DNA of 12,038 bases, taken from the NCBI GenBank assembly GCA_934525845.1, contig CAKSZS010000056.1, forward strand, positions 1 through 12,038, in the 5' to 3' direction. Position numbers and translations under genes: made by a program. Below the pieces are notes generated by a model, which saw nothing but the letters and a program-made list of their open reading frames with translations, did not search any database and was not told the DNA's origin. The stretch is from an uncultured Faecalibacterium sp. GTDB lineage: Bacteria; Bacillota; Clostridia; Oscillospirales; Ruminococcaceae. Positions 1 through 5,784 of the stretch are shown here, piece by piece. Position 1 is the stretch's first letter, and the number at the start of each line of letters is the position of its first letter.

Positions 1-384
1 ATCGAGGAGCTGGCCGACAAGCTGGGTCTACCGAAGGAGACCTTTACCGCTACGGTGGACCATTACAATGAGCTGGCTGCCAAGGGCGAGGACGAGGACT
101 TCGGCAAAGAGAGCTACCGCCTGTCCAGCTTGAATCAGGCACCCTTCTACGGCGTCCGTCAGGCCGGCGGCTACCTGATCTGCACCATGGACGGCATCCA
201 GATCGACGACAATATGCACGCCATCGACCACGACTTCAAGGCCATTCCCGGTCTGTATGTCATCGGTGACATGAGCGGCAATTACTTCTCCGGCAGCTAT
301 CCCTGCCTGATGGCAGGTGCCGCCGCAGGTCGCAGTGCTACCTTTGGCCGCCTTGCCGGTCAGAACGCTGCCGCAGGCATCTGA
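1..384 (+). CDS. FAD-dependent oxidoreductase, fumarate reductase/flavocytochrome c type (C-terminal part)
   Basis: The frame is open from the first base to the TGA at 382-384, giving 127 residues of the C-terminal end; the start lies left of the window. The stretch PGLYVIGDMSG followed by FSGSYPCLMAGAAAGRSATF and GRLAGQNAA matches the C-terminal FAD-binding segment of the FAD_binding_2 family (fumarate reductase, urocanate reductase and related flavoproteins of anaerobes). In that family this region closes over the FAD. The preceding segment APFYGVRQAGGYLICTMDG belongs to the substrate-domain return strand. Which acceptor it reduces cannot be told, because the residues that decide it are outside the window. 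A strong terminator 41 bp downstream ends its transcript, so it is probably not co-transcribed with the recombinase that follows. Confidence 0.85.
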   Translation: MEELADKLGLPKETFTATVDHYNELAAKGEDEDFGKESYRLSSLNQAPFYGVRQAGGYLICTMDGIQIDDNMHAIDHDFKAIPGLYVIGDMSGNYFSGSYPCLMAGAAAGRSATFGRLAGQNAAAGI

Positions 385-424
385 TTAAAACGTTTTCCTT
401 CTCTTCTAATGATATCTGCACCAG

Positions 425-458
425 AAAAGCCGCTCCGGGCAAGCCGGGGCGGCTTTTT
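425..458 (+). terminator. Rho-independent terminator after the flavoprotein gene
   Basis: A 14-bp stem pairs 425-438 (AAAAGCCGCTCCGG) with 444-457 (CCGGGGCGGCTTTT), with one G-U wobble and the 5-nt loop GCAAG. It runs into a T tract at 454-458, and a second T-rich stretch follows from 465. The adenines on the left arm also allow it to work on the other strand. Confidence 0.88.
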
Positions 459-582
459 GTGCTGCTTTTTTTACAGATGCTCCCTGTACCGTATTACCGG
501 TTGAAACGTTCTGATTTGCGGCAGCTGGAAATAGACTGGAATGACGCACACCACAACCAAGCAAACCGAAAAGGGGGATCCT

Positions 583-723
583 ATGGCAAAAACTTCTTTT
601 ATCCTGCACGAAAAATTTCATTCCGAGACAAACCAGCAGCGCCAAGAACGTTTTCAGAAAGAATTTGAACGATACATCGTTGACAGGCTGTCTGCTGCCG
701 ATCCGGCAAAGGCCCGCGTCTGA
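583..723 (+). CDS. Small protein of unknown function upstream of serine recombinase
   Basis: This ORF encodes 46 residues beginning MAKTSFILHEKF. ATG at 583 is preferred because a purine-rich ribosome binding site (AAAAGGGGG, 570-577) lies just upstream. A longer reading from 541 has no such site. The protein is charged and probably helical, with the middle rich in Q, E, R and F and the end reading AADPAKARV. No family is recognised. It ends 27 bp before the recombinase ATG on the same strand, so the two are probably translated from one message. Small ORFs next to large serine recombinases sometimes act as excision factors or regulators, but nothing in this sequence shows that role. Confidence 0.55.
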   Translation: MAKTSFILHEKFHSETNQQRQERFQKEFERYIVDRLSAADPAKARV

Positions 724-750
724 CAGGGCATCCCTGCAACGGTGCAGAGC

Positions 751-2313
751 ATGAAAGCAGCGATTTATTGCCGCCTGAGCAAAGAGGACGAAACCAAAAT
801 CGGCGAATCGGAAAGCATCCAGAACCAGAAGTCGATGCTGATCCAGTACGCCATTGAGAAAGGATTTGATATTTACCAGATTTATTCGGATGAGGATTAT
901 TCCGGCATCGACCGGAACCGTCCGGCGTTCAGGGAGATGATCCGGGCTGCCAGCGAACACAGGTTTGATGTGGTGCTGGCAAAGACCCAGTCCCGTTTTA
1001 CCCGGGATATGGAGCTCGTGGAAAAATATCTGCACGGGAAGTTTATTGAATGGGGCATCCGCTTTATCGCCGTGGTGGATCATGTGGACACCGACGATAC
1101 CGCCAACAAAAAGTCCCGGCAGATCAACGGGCTGATCAACGAGTGGTATCTGGAGGATCTGTCCGTCAATGTCCGCTCGGTGCTGGACCACAAGCGGAAG
1201 GAGGGGCAGTACATTGCCTCCTTTGCGCTGTACGGCTACCAGAAGGACCCGGCGGTGAAGGGAAGGCTCCAAATCGACCCGGAGGCAGCGGAGGTGGTAA
1301 GGCGGATCTACGCCATGACCCTGCGCGGCGTGGGAGCCCACAAGATCGCACAAATTTTGAACGAGGAGGGGGTGCCAAGCCCCACGGCGTACAAACAGCA
1401 GAACGGGGAACGCTACCACCTTACCCCAAAAACGCCCTGTAAGTCGTTGTGGAGCAGCGGAACTGTCTACCAGATGCTTCATAACCAGACCTATGCCGGG
1501 GATCTGGTGCAGGGACGGCACAAAAAGGTGAGTTACAAGTCCAAGCGGACGGTCTGGCTCCCCAAGGCCCAGTGGATCGTGGTGGAGAACACCCACGAAG
1601 CCATCATCGACAAGGATACCTACAACACCGTGCAGCAGATGATGCAGCGCCGCACCCGCAGCGGTGCCGGCGGTATGATCCATCCCTTGGCGCGGAAGGT
1701 GGTGTGCAGCTGCTGCGGCTGCATCATGGAGCAGACCGCCCGTCCGCCCAAGGCAGACGGCACCCGTGTGCGCTATGTCCGCTGCCGGATGCACCAGCGC
1801 GCGCCCAAGCGGTGCGGGAACAAGACCTGCACCAATCTGGATGACCTGCAGGAACTGGTGCTCCAGCGCATCCGGGAATATGCAGAGGAATACTTTGACC
1901 CGGAAAAGATGGAACTGCCCCGGCGGGATGACCCGGTGCGGCAGTGGGAGCAGGCGAAGCACAGTGAACTGAAACGGCTGAAAAGCGAGGCAGAGCGGCG
2001 GCGTAAAGCCATGCAGCAGCTGTATCTGGATAAGGTGTCCGGGCTGGTCGATGCCGTTCCGTTTTCAGAGATGAACCGGGCGTTTGGGGAGGAAATAAAA
2101 AGTGCGGAAAGCCGCATCCGTGGCTTGGAAGCAGAACTGGAACGGCAGCGGGACAGCAGCGAGCCCCGGGATCAGATGCAGCAAGTGAGGCAGCTTTTGC
2201 AGCTGTCCACCCTCTCCAGAGAACTGGTGGTGCTGCTGGTGGACAGGATAGTGGTGGAACCGAAAAACACTGGCGAAAAGTGCCAGAAAGTAACGATAGA
2301 ATGGAACTTTTAA
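751..2313 (+). CDS. Large serine recombinase (site-specific integrase/resolvase family)
   Basis: The protein has 520 residues from ATG 751; an in-frame GTG at 742 would add three. Residues 1-150 form the resolvase catalytic domain. It has AIYCRLS with the nucleophile Ser10 and Arg8, and SRFTRD at 81-86 with the usual active-site arginines. Residues about 155-300 fit the recombinase DNA-binding domain (YGYQKDP, then SSGTVYQMLHNQTYAGD). Residues 317-360 form a zinc ribbon with cysteines at 319, 321, 322, 324, 345, 355 and 360. Residues about 395-485 are a charged coiled coil typical of large serine integrases. The frame is intact and all expected parts are present, so it may be active. Its 3' end lies about 45 bp from the point where the neighbouring reverse-strand gene is cut, the usual place for an integrase next to its attachment site. 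No clear ribosome binding site precedes ATG 751, which favours coupling to the small ORF upstream. Confidence 0.93.
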   Translation: MKAAIYCRLSKEDETKIGESESIQNQKSMLIQYAIEKGFDIYQIYSDEDYSGIDRNRPAFREMIRAASEHRFDVVLAKTQSRFTRDMELVEKYLHGKFIEWGIRFIAVVDHVDTDDTANKKSRQINGLINEWYLEDLSVNVRSVLDHKRKEGQYIASFALYGYQKDPAVKGRLQIDPEAAEVVRRIYAMTLRGVGAHKIAQILNEEGVPSPTAYKQQNGERYHLTPKTPCKSLWSSGTVYQMLHNQTYAGDLVQGRHKKVSYKSKRTVWLPKAQWIVVENTHEAIIDKDTYNTVQQMMQRRTRSGAGGMIHPLARKVVCSCCGCIMEQTARPPKADGTRVRYVRCRMHQRAPKRCGNKTCTNLDDLQELVLQRIREYAEEYFDPEKMELPRRDDPVRQWEQAKHSELKRLKSEAERRRKAMQQLYLDKVSGLVDAVPFSEMNRAFGEEIKSAESRIRGLEAELERQRDSSEPRDQMQQVRQLLQLSTLSRELVVLLVDRIVVEPKNTGEKCQKVTIEWNF

Positions 2314-2915
2314 AAATGGAGCCCGGCTGGCACAATGGTTGGTTTATGATGCCCGGCCCAGGTGGGGTATACCTCGCTGGAGGCGACATTGGCGATATAA
2401 TCCCGGAAGGACACGGTCACGTTGCGGGCAGAAGCGGCCGGTTTGCCCAGATGCACCGTGATGTTTTTGGGGATGATCACCTTGTCCAGCACCCGGGGCG
2501 TGCAGTTTTCCACCGGCTGTGCACCGCTGCCGCCGCTGCCCGCAAACAAAGGGTGCGGCGGGATGACGATGGGTGCGTCCGGGATGTCTTTGCCTTCCTC
2601 CGTGACCGGAATCATCGCAGGCTGTGCCAGCGTTATCTGCCCGGCAAAGATCTGGATGCCCTCAATGCGCACGGTGCGGTAGCCGGATTTTGCGGCGGTC
2701 AGGCTGACAACGGCGTAAGGGCGGATGGTGTTGTCCTCGTCCAGCGAGAGGGTGCAGGCGGGGGCTTCAACGGGGATATCGGCGGCGCTGCCGGTCGCAT
2801 CGGTGATGCAGTGCAGGGTAAAGCCGTCCCCCTGCACCGCAACGGTCACCCCCTCCATGGGGGCAGACTGGCGGGCCGCAAAGGTCTGGATGCGGAGAGT
2901 TCCGGTGTTTTTCAT
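2310..2915 (-). pseudogene. Truncated SleC-like spore cortex-lytic / peptidoglycan-associated protein (5' part only)
   Basis: The start is ATG 2915, with AAAGGAG about 9 nt upstream. An in-frame extension to 2999 lacks such a site. The 201 residues show an N-terminal beta-sandwich-like domain (LRIQTFAARQSAPMEGVTVAV through YRTVRIEGIQIFAGQITLAQ), then a Pro/Gly-rich linker, then PKNITVHLGKPAASARNVTV and FRDYIANVASSEVYPTW. From memory of the family, SleC-type proteins continue from this exact motif with a helical domain of more than 100 residues (WPEAALRANIYAQISFALNR and onward). Here the frame instead enters 15 unrelated residues (AGHHKPTIVPAGLHF) and stops at 2310-2312, overlapping the recombinase end. 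The gene is therefore read as broken by the recombinase element. The missing 3' half is not in the window. The family assignment is from remembered motifs and is moderately sure; the truncation follows from it. Confidence 0.68.
2314..2366. other. Probable recombination junction (attachment-site half) between serine recombinase and disrupted gene
   Basis: The recombinase stops at 2313. Read on the reverse strand, the SleC-like gene keeps its family pattern up to SSEVYPTW, whose Trp codon is 2358-2360. It then enters a tail without resemblance to the family that stops inside the recombinase 3' end. GCCCGGC occurs at 2321-2327 and again at 2351-2357, 30 bp apart, and a GGTATACC palindrome lies at 2365-2372 inside the gene. 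These could be arm and core parts of an attachment site. The crossover dinucleotide cannot be fixed from one junction. Confidence 0.5.
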
Positions 2916-3002
2916 GGAGATACGCTCCTTTGCTGGTAAAAGTATGCTTCTGCCCCAGCGTATTCCGTCCGGCACCCGGGCGTGCATGGCAATGCACACC
3001 GC

Positions 3003-3028
3003 AAATAAAAAAGCCGCCCGAAGGCGGC
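3003..3028 (-). terminator. Rho-independent terminator of the thioredoxin operon
   Basis: Read on the reverse strand, GCCGCC (3028-3023) pairs with GGCGGC (3018-3013) across a UUCG tetraloop. A run of T residues broken by one A follows (3012-3003). It lies 13 bp past the stop of the TlpA-like gene. Confidence 0.88.
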
Positions 3029-3041
3029 AGGGGAGAAAGGG

Positions 3042-3923
3042 TTATTTGGCGCTGTCCTTGGCAAGGGCGGCGTCGATATTTTTTTGCAGAGCGGCAAGGT
3101 TTTCTTCCTTGTCGATGCCGCCAAGCAGGGGCTGCCCCACAACGTTGCCGTCCCGGTCAAAAACGTAGGTGGTGGGGAAGGCCATGATGTTCAGTGCAAA
3201 CTTGCCGGCCTCACTGCCGGAGGCAAAGTAGATGTTGCGGTAGCTTGCGCCCGTTGTCTCCAGCAGTTTTTTGGCGGCATCGATGCCCTGCTGGTTGCCG
3301 TCCAGCGTCTCGGTGTTGATGCCGATGACCTCACCGCCCTGTGCCTTGACCTTCTCGTTCAGGGCGTTCAGGTCGTCCAACTCCTCCACGCAGGGCTTGC
3401 AGCCGTTGAACCAGAAATTCACCACCGTAAAGGCGTTGCCTGCAAACAGGCTGTTGTCCACCGGGTTGCCCTCTAAATCGCTGCCCTCAAACTTGGGGAA
3501 GGCGTTGCCCTGTGCGGCGGCACTGGAAGCGGCATCCTCTGCGGGGGCAAGAGCGGCGATCTGCTCCTCGATGGCACGAATCTTTTCGGCATCTGCGGTC
3601 AGGGTCTTGTACTCCTCGTCCGAGAACTGGTCTTTTGCCTTTTCCACAGCGCTGAGCAGAAAATCGCCGTAGTTGGCGCTGATCGTGGTTTCGGTCACGT
3701 TCTTGTCCATAGAGGCGAATACCTTCTCCCACAGGGCATCGTTTGCGGAAAGGATCTCGTTTTCCTCGGCCAGCAGCTGCTCCTCGGTTTTGCTTTCTGC
3801 TGCCGCAGAGGAAGCGGCAGAAGAGGATGCAGAAGATGCAGAAGATGCGCCCTGCCCGCAGGCGGCAAGGCTGAAAGCCAGCACAAGGCTGAGCAAAAGT
3901 GCGGTTACACGGTTGAGCTTCAT
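3042..3923 (-). CDS. TlpA/ResA-like thioredoxin-fold lipoprotein
   Basis: The protein has 293 residues. A lipoprotein signal peptide ends in the lipobox LAAC with Cys22 as the predicted lipidated residue. A Ser/Ala-rich tether covers about 23-43, a helical charged segment 44-130, and a TlpA/AhpC-type thioredoxin domain about 140-290. The active-site motif is C175-K-P-C178 in FWFNGCKPCVEEL, and the cis-proline is P250 in AFPTTYVFD. Such proteins act outside the membrane as thiol-disulfide reductases. Its ATG is 4 bp after the stop of the 4Fe-4S gene, and its ribosome binding site (AAAGGAG) lies in that gene's last codons, so the two are co-translated. Electrons would come from the membrane partner upstream, because no CcdA/DsbD homologue is seen here. 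The in vivo substrate is unknown. Confidence 0.9.
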   Translation of the reverse strand: MKLNRVTALLLSLVLAFSLAACGQGASSASSASSSAASSAAAESKTEEQLLAEENEILSANDALWEKVFASMDKNVTETTISANYGDFLLSAVEKAKDQFSDEEYKTLTADAEKIRAIEEQIAALAPAEDAASSAAAQGNAFPKFEGSDLEGNPVDNSLFAGNAFTVVNFWFNGCKPCVEELDDLNALNEKVKAQGGEVIGINTETLDGNQQGIDAAKKLLETTGASYRNIYFASGSEAGKFALNIMAFPTTYVFDRDGNVVGQPLLGGIDKEENLAALQKNIDAALAKDSAK

Positions 3924-3927
3924 GGTT

Positions 3928-4818
3928 TTACTCCTTTGTGGTTTCGGTATTTGATTGGTCCCCCAGCCCGAACTTGTACTGAATGGCGTCCGTGGGGCAG
4001 GCTTTCATGCACATCCCGCAGCGGATGCATTCGGCGTGGTTGGGGGTCTTGGTAATGTCTACGTCCATCTTGCAAGCCTTTGCACAGGCTCCGCAGGAGA
4101 CGCATTTGTGGGTGTCTACGCGCATCTGGAACAGCGAGACCTTGTTCAGCAGCGCATAGAACGCGCCCAGCGGGCACAGCCACTTGCAGAAGGGACGGTA
4201 GAACACCACGCTGCCCACGATGACCGCCAGCAGGATGCAGGCCTTCCATGTGAACAGCTTGCCCAGCGCAGCGCGGATGCCCGCATTGGTCAGGGAGAGG
4301 GGAATGGCACCCTCCAGCACGCCCTGCGGGCAGAGATACTTGCAGAAGAAGGGGTCGCCCATACCCAGCTCATTGACCGCCAGCAAAGGCAGCAGCACCA
4401 CCATGACCAGCAGCACCGCATACTTTAAATAGCGCAGCGGCTTCAGCTTTTTGGTGGAAAGCTTGGGGGATGGGATCTTGTGCAAAAACTCCTGAAACCA
4501 CCCGAATGGGCAGAGGAAACCGCAGATGAACCGCCCCAGCAGCACCCCAAAGAGGATGAGGATGCCGGTAATGTAGTAGGAAAAGCGGAACTTGGAAGAG
4601 CCAACCACCGCCTGGAATGCTCCCACCGGACAGGCACCGGCCGCGCCCGGGCAGGAATAGCAGTTCAGCCCCGGCACGCAGACGTGCTTTCCGCCGCCCT
4701 GATACAACGTCCCTTTGGCAAAGTTTGGCAGGTGGAGATTGGTCAGCAGGGTAGCCCCGGCTTGTATAAAGCCCCGGAAGCGGGCAAGGGGAGAAAGCTT
4801 TTTCTTTTTCTTATCCAA
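3928..4818 (-). CDS. Membrane 4Fe-4S binding protein, NapH/NosR-like
   Basis: The protein has 296 residues if TTG 4818 is the start. A GTG at 4827 is also open, but GGAG sits only 1 nt before it and 8 nt before the TTG, so TTG fits better. Three hydrophobic segments lie near residues 82-100, 132-148 and 194-208. Each is close to a cysteine pair of the CxxxCP type: FICGFLCPFGW (C99, C103), FCKYLCPQG (C159, C163) and FCKWLCPLG (C211, C215). An N-terminal CYSCPGAAGACP cluster precedes them. The C-terminal end holds two ferredoxin motifs, C239-C242-C245-C249 and C264-C267-C270-C274, each binding one [4Fe-4S] cluster. This layout matches NapH/NosR/CcoG-type electron carriers, which pass electrons between cytoplasm and membrane partners. 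The gene overlaps the CXXC gene upstream by 8 nt and is followed after 4 bp by the thioredoxin lipoprotein, so a relay from cytoplasmic donor to extracytoplasmic thiol is inferred. Confidence 0.9.
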   Translation of the reverse strand: MDKKKKKLSPLARFRGFIQAGATLLTNLHLPNFAKGTLYQGGGKHVCVPGLNCYSCPGAAGACPVGAFQAVVGSSKFRFSYYITGILILFGVLLGRFICGFLCPFGWFQEFLHKIPSPKLSTKKLKPLRYLKYAVLLVMVVLLPLLAVNELGMGDPFFCKYLCPQGVLEGAIPLSLTNAGIRAALGKLFTWKACILLAVIVGSVVFYRPFCKWLCPLGAFYALLNKVSLFQMRVDTHKCVSCGACAKACKMDVDITKTPNHAECIRCGMCMKACPTDAIQYKFGLGDQSNTETTKE

Positions 4819-4954
4819 TGCCCACACACTCCATACACAGCCGGATGGCTTTTGAAAATACGGTGTCTGCCTCGCCCCGCCATAAGCCGAACAGCAGCAT
4901 CAGAACCCCGGCGGCCAGCAAAAGCAGCTGCGCCTGTTTTTTTGTCATGAACAT
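4811..4954 (-). CDS. Small membrane CXXC protein (CD1871A-like)
   Basis: The protein has 47 residues: a short positively charged start (MFMTKKQ), one hydrophobic segment (residues 8-24), then GLWRGEAD and the C-terminal motif AIRLCMECVGIG with C40-x-x-C43. This length and ending match the small proteins I remember under the name CD1871A family CXXC motif-containing protein. AGGAGG (4965-4960) lies 5 nt before ATG 4954. ATG 4957 is too close to the site and ATG 4948 is a possible alternative. A longer in-frame reading begins at 4993 but runs through this site. Its stop overlaps the start of the 4Fe-4S gene by 8 nt, so it is the first gene of the operon. The CXXC is likely redox-active or metal-binding at one membrane face; its exact role is not known to me. 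Confidence 0.82.
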   Translation of the reverse strand: MFMTKKQAQLLLLAAGVLMLLFGLWRGEADTVFSKAIRLCMECVGIG

Positions 4955-4981
4955 CATAGCCTCCTGTTGTTTGATGGCATC

Positions 4982-4987
4982 AGTATA
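4982..4987 (-). promoter_or_regulatory. Candidate -10 box for the CXXC/4Fe-4S/TlpA operon
   Basis: TATACT on the reverse strand lies about 28 bp before the first start codon. There is no good -35 box at 17 bp (CAGAGA), which suits a promoter that needs an activator. The direct repeats at 5018-5040 lie about 40-65 bp upstream of its expected start point. Confidence 0.4.
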
Positions 4988-5017
4988 CACCATGCGGGAT
5001 AAAATCTCTGCTAAGAA

Positions 5018-5040
5018 AATCTTAACACGAATCTTAACAC
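5018..5040. promoter_or_regulatory. Direct-repeat operator, candidate response-regulator binding site
   Basis: AATCTTAACAC occurs at 5018-5028 and again at 5030-5040, a perfect 11-bp direct repeat with a 12-bp period. OmpR/PhoB-family regulators bind tandem repeats about one helical turn apart, and the Bacillus Pho box core is also TTAACA-like. The site lies between the operon and the two-component genes and overlaps the -35 box of the latter. Control of both directions by the adjacent regulator is inferred. A small inverted repeat, TAAGA-AAA-TCTTA (5012-5024), overlaps the first copy. Confidence 0.55.
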
Positions 5041-5063
5041 CGTCTGCTATAATCTGTTATAAT
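5034..5063 (+). promoter_or_regulatory. Promoter of the two-component operon
   Basis: The -35 box TTAACA (5034-5039) and -10 box TATAAT (5058-5063) are 18 bp apart, and a second TATAAT lies at 5048-5053. The -35 box is the core of the second direct-repeat copy, so a bound regulator would touch or replace the sigma contact. Confidence 0.65.
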
Positions 5064-5106
5064 GAAGAAAAAAACGCAATTTTTATGGGAAAGGTGGAAA
5101 ACAAAG

Positions 5107-5784
5107 ATGCGTCTTTTGGTGGTAGAGGACGAGCACTCCCTGCGGGAGGATATTGCCCGAAAGCTGCGGCTGTCCGGGTACGAGGTGGATGCCTGTGCAG
5201 ACGGCGAGGCCGCGCTGGAGGCACTGGCAGCAGAGCGGTACGACCTTGTACTGCTGGACCTCAACCTGCCCAAGGTGGACGGAATGCAGGTGCTGCGCAC
5301 CCTGCGCCGGCACGACCTTGAGACCTGTGTACTGATCTTATCAGCGCGCAGTGAAATCGCAGATAAAGTGGAGGGGCTGGATGCCGGGGCAAACGATTAC
5401 CTTTCCAAGCCCTTTCACCTTGCAGAGCTGGAAGCCCGGGTGCGCAGCCTGACCCGGCGCAAGTTCATCCAGCAGGATGTCTGCCTGTGCTGCGGGCGGC
5501 TCAGCTTCAACACCCGCAGCCGCGTTGCCACGGTGGACGGCCAGACCCTTGCGCTGACGCGGAAGGAGAGCGGCGTACTGGAATATCTGCTGCTGCATCA
5601 GGGACGCCCGGTCAGTCAGGAAGAGCTCATCGAGCACGTCTGGGATGGCAGTGTAGACAGCTTCAGCAACTCCATCCGGGTGCATATCTCTGCCCTGCGC
5701 AAAAAGCTGCGGGCGGCGCTGGGCTACGACCCCATCCGCAACCGCATCGGGGAAGGCTACGAGATCGGAGGCGAGGCACAATGA
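5107..5784 (+). CDS. OmpR/PhoB-family response regulator
   Basis: The protein has 225 residues from ATG 5107, chosen because MRLLVVEDE is the standard receiver start and a purine-rich site (GGAAAGGTGG) lies upstream. The frame is also open from 5062. Residues 1-115 form the receiver: acidic pocket E7-D8, phospho-acceptor D51 in LLDLNLP, and K101 in YLSKPF. Residues about 125-222 form the winged-helix effector domain (LALTRKESGVLEYLLLHQG, then NSIRVHISALRKKL and GEGYEIGG). The linker between them reads VCLCCGRL, with C126, C128 and C129, which is unusual. The stop overlaps the kinase start as ATGA. It probably controls itself and the divergent redox operon through the repeats at 5018-5040. Confidence 0.95.
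   Translation: MRLLVVEDEHSLREDIARKLRLSGYEVDACADGEAALEALAAERYDLVLLDLNLPKVDGMQVLRTLRRHDLETCVLILSARSEIADKVEGLDAGANDYLSKPFHLAELEARVRSLTRRKFIQQDVCLCCGRLSFNTRSRVATVDGQTLALTRKESGVLEYLLLHQGRPVSQEELIEHVWDGSVDSFSNSIRVHISALRKKLRAALGYDPIRNRIGEGYEIGGEAQ

Noticed and set aside
406..1962. A 518-residue reverse-strand open frame opposite the recombinase
   Set aside because: It lies wholly antisense to a gene with clear catalytic and zinc motifs. It is rich in H, L, P and A without recognisable domains, and it has no start signal; it is a high-GC shadow.
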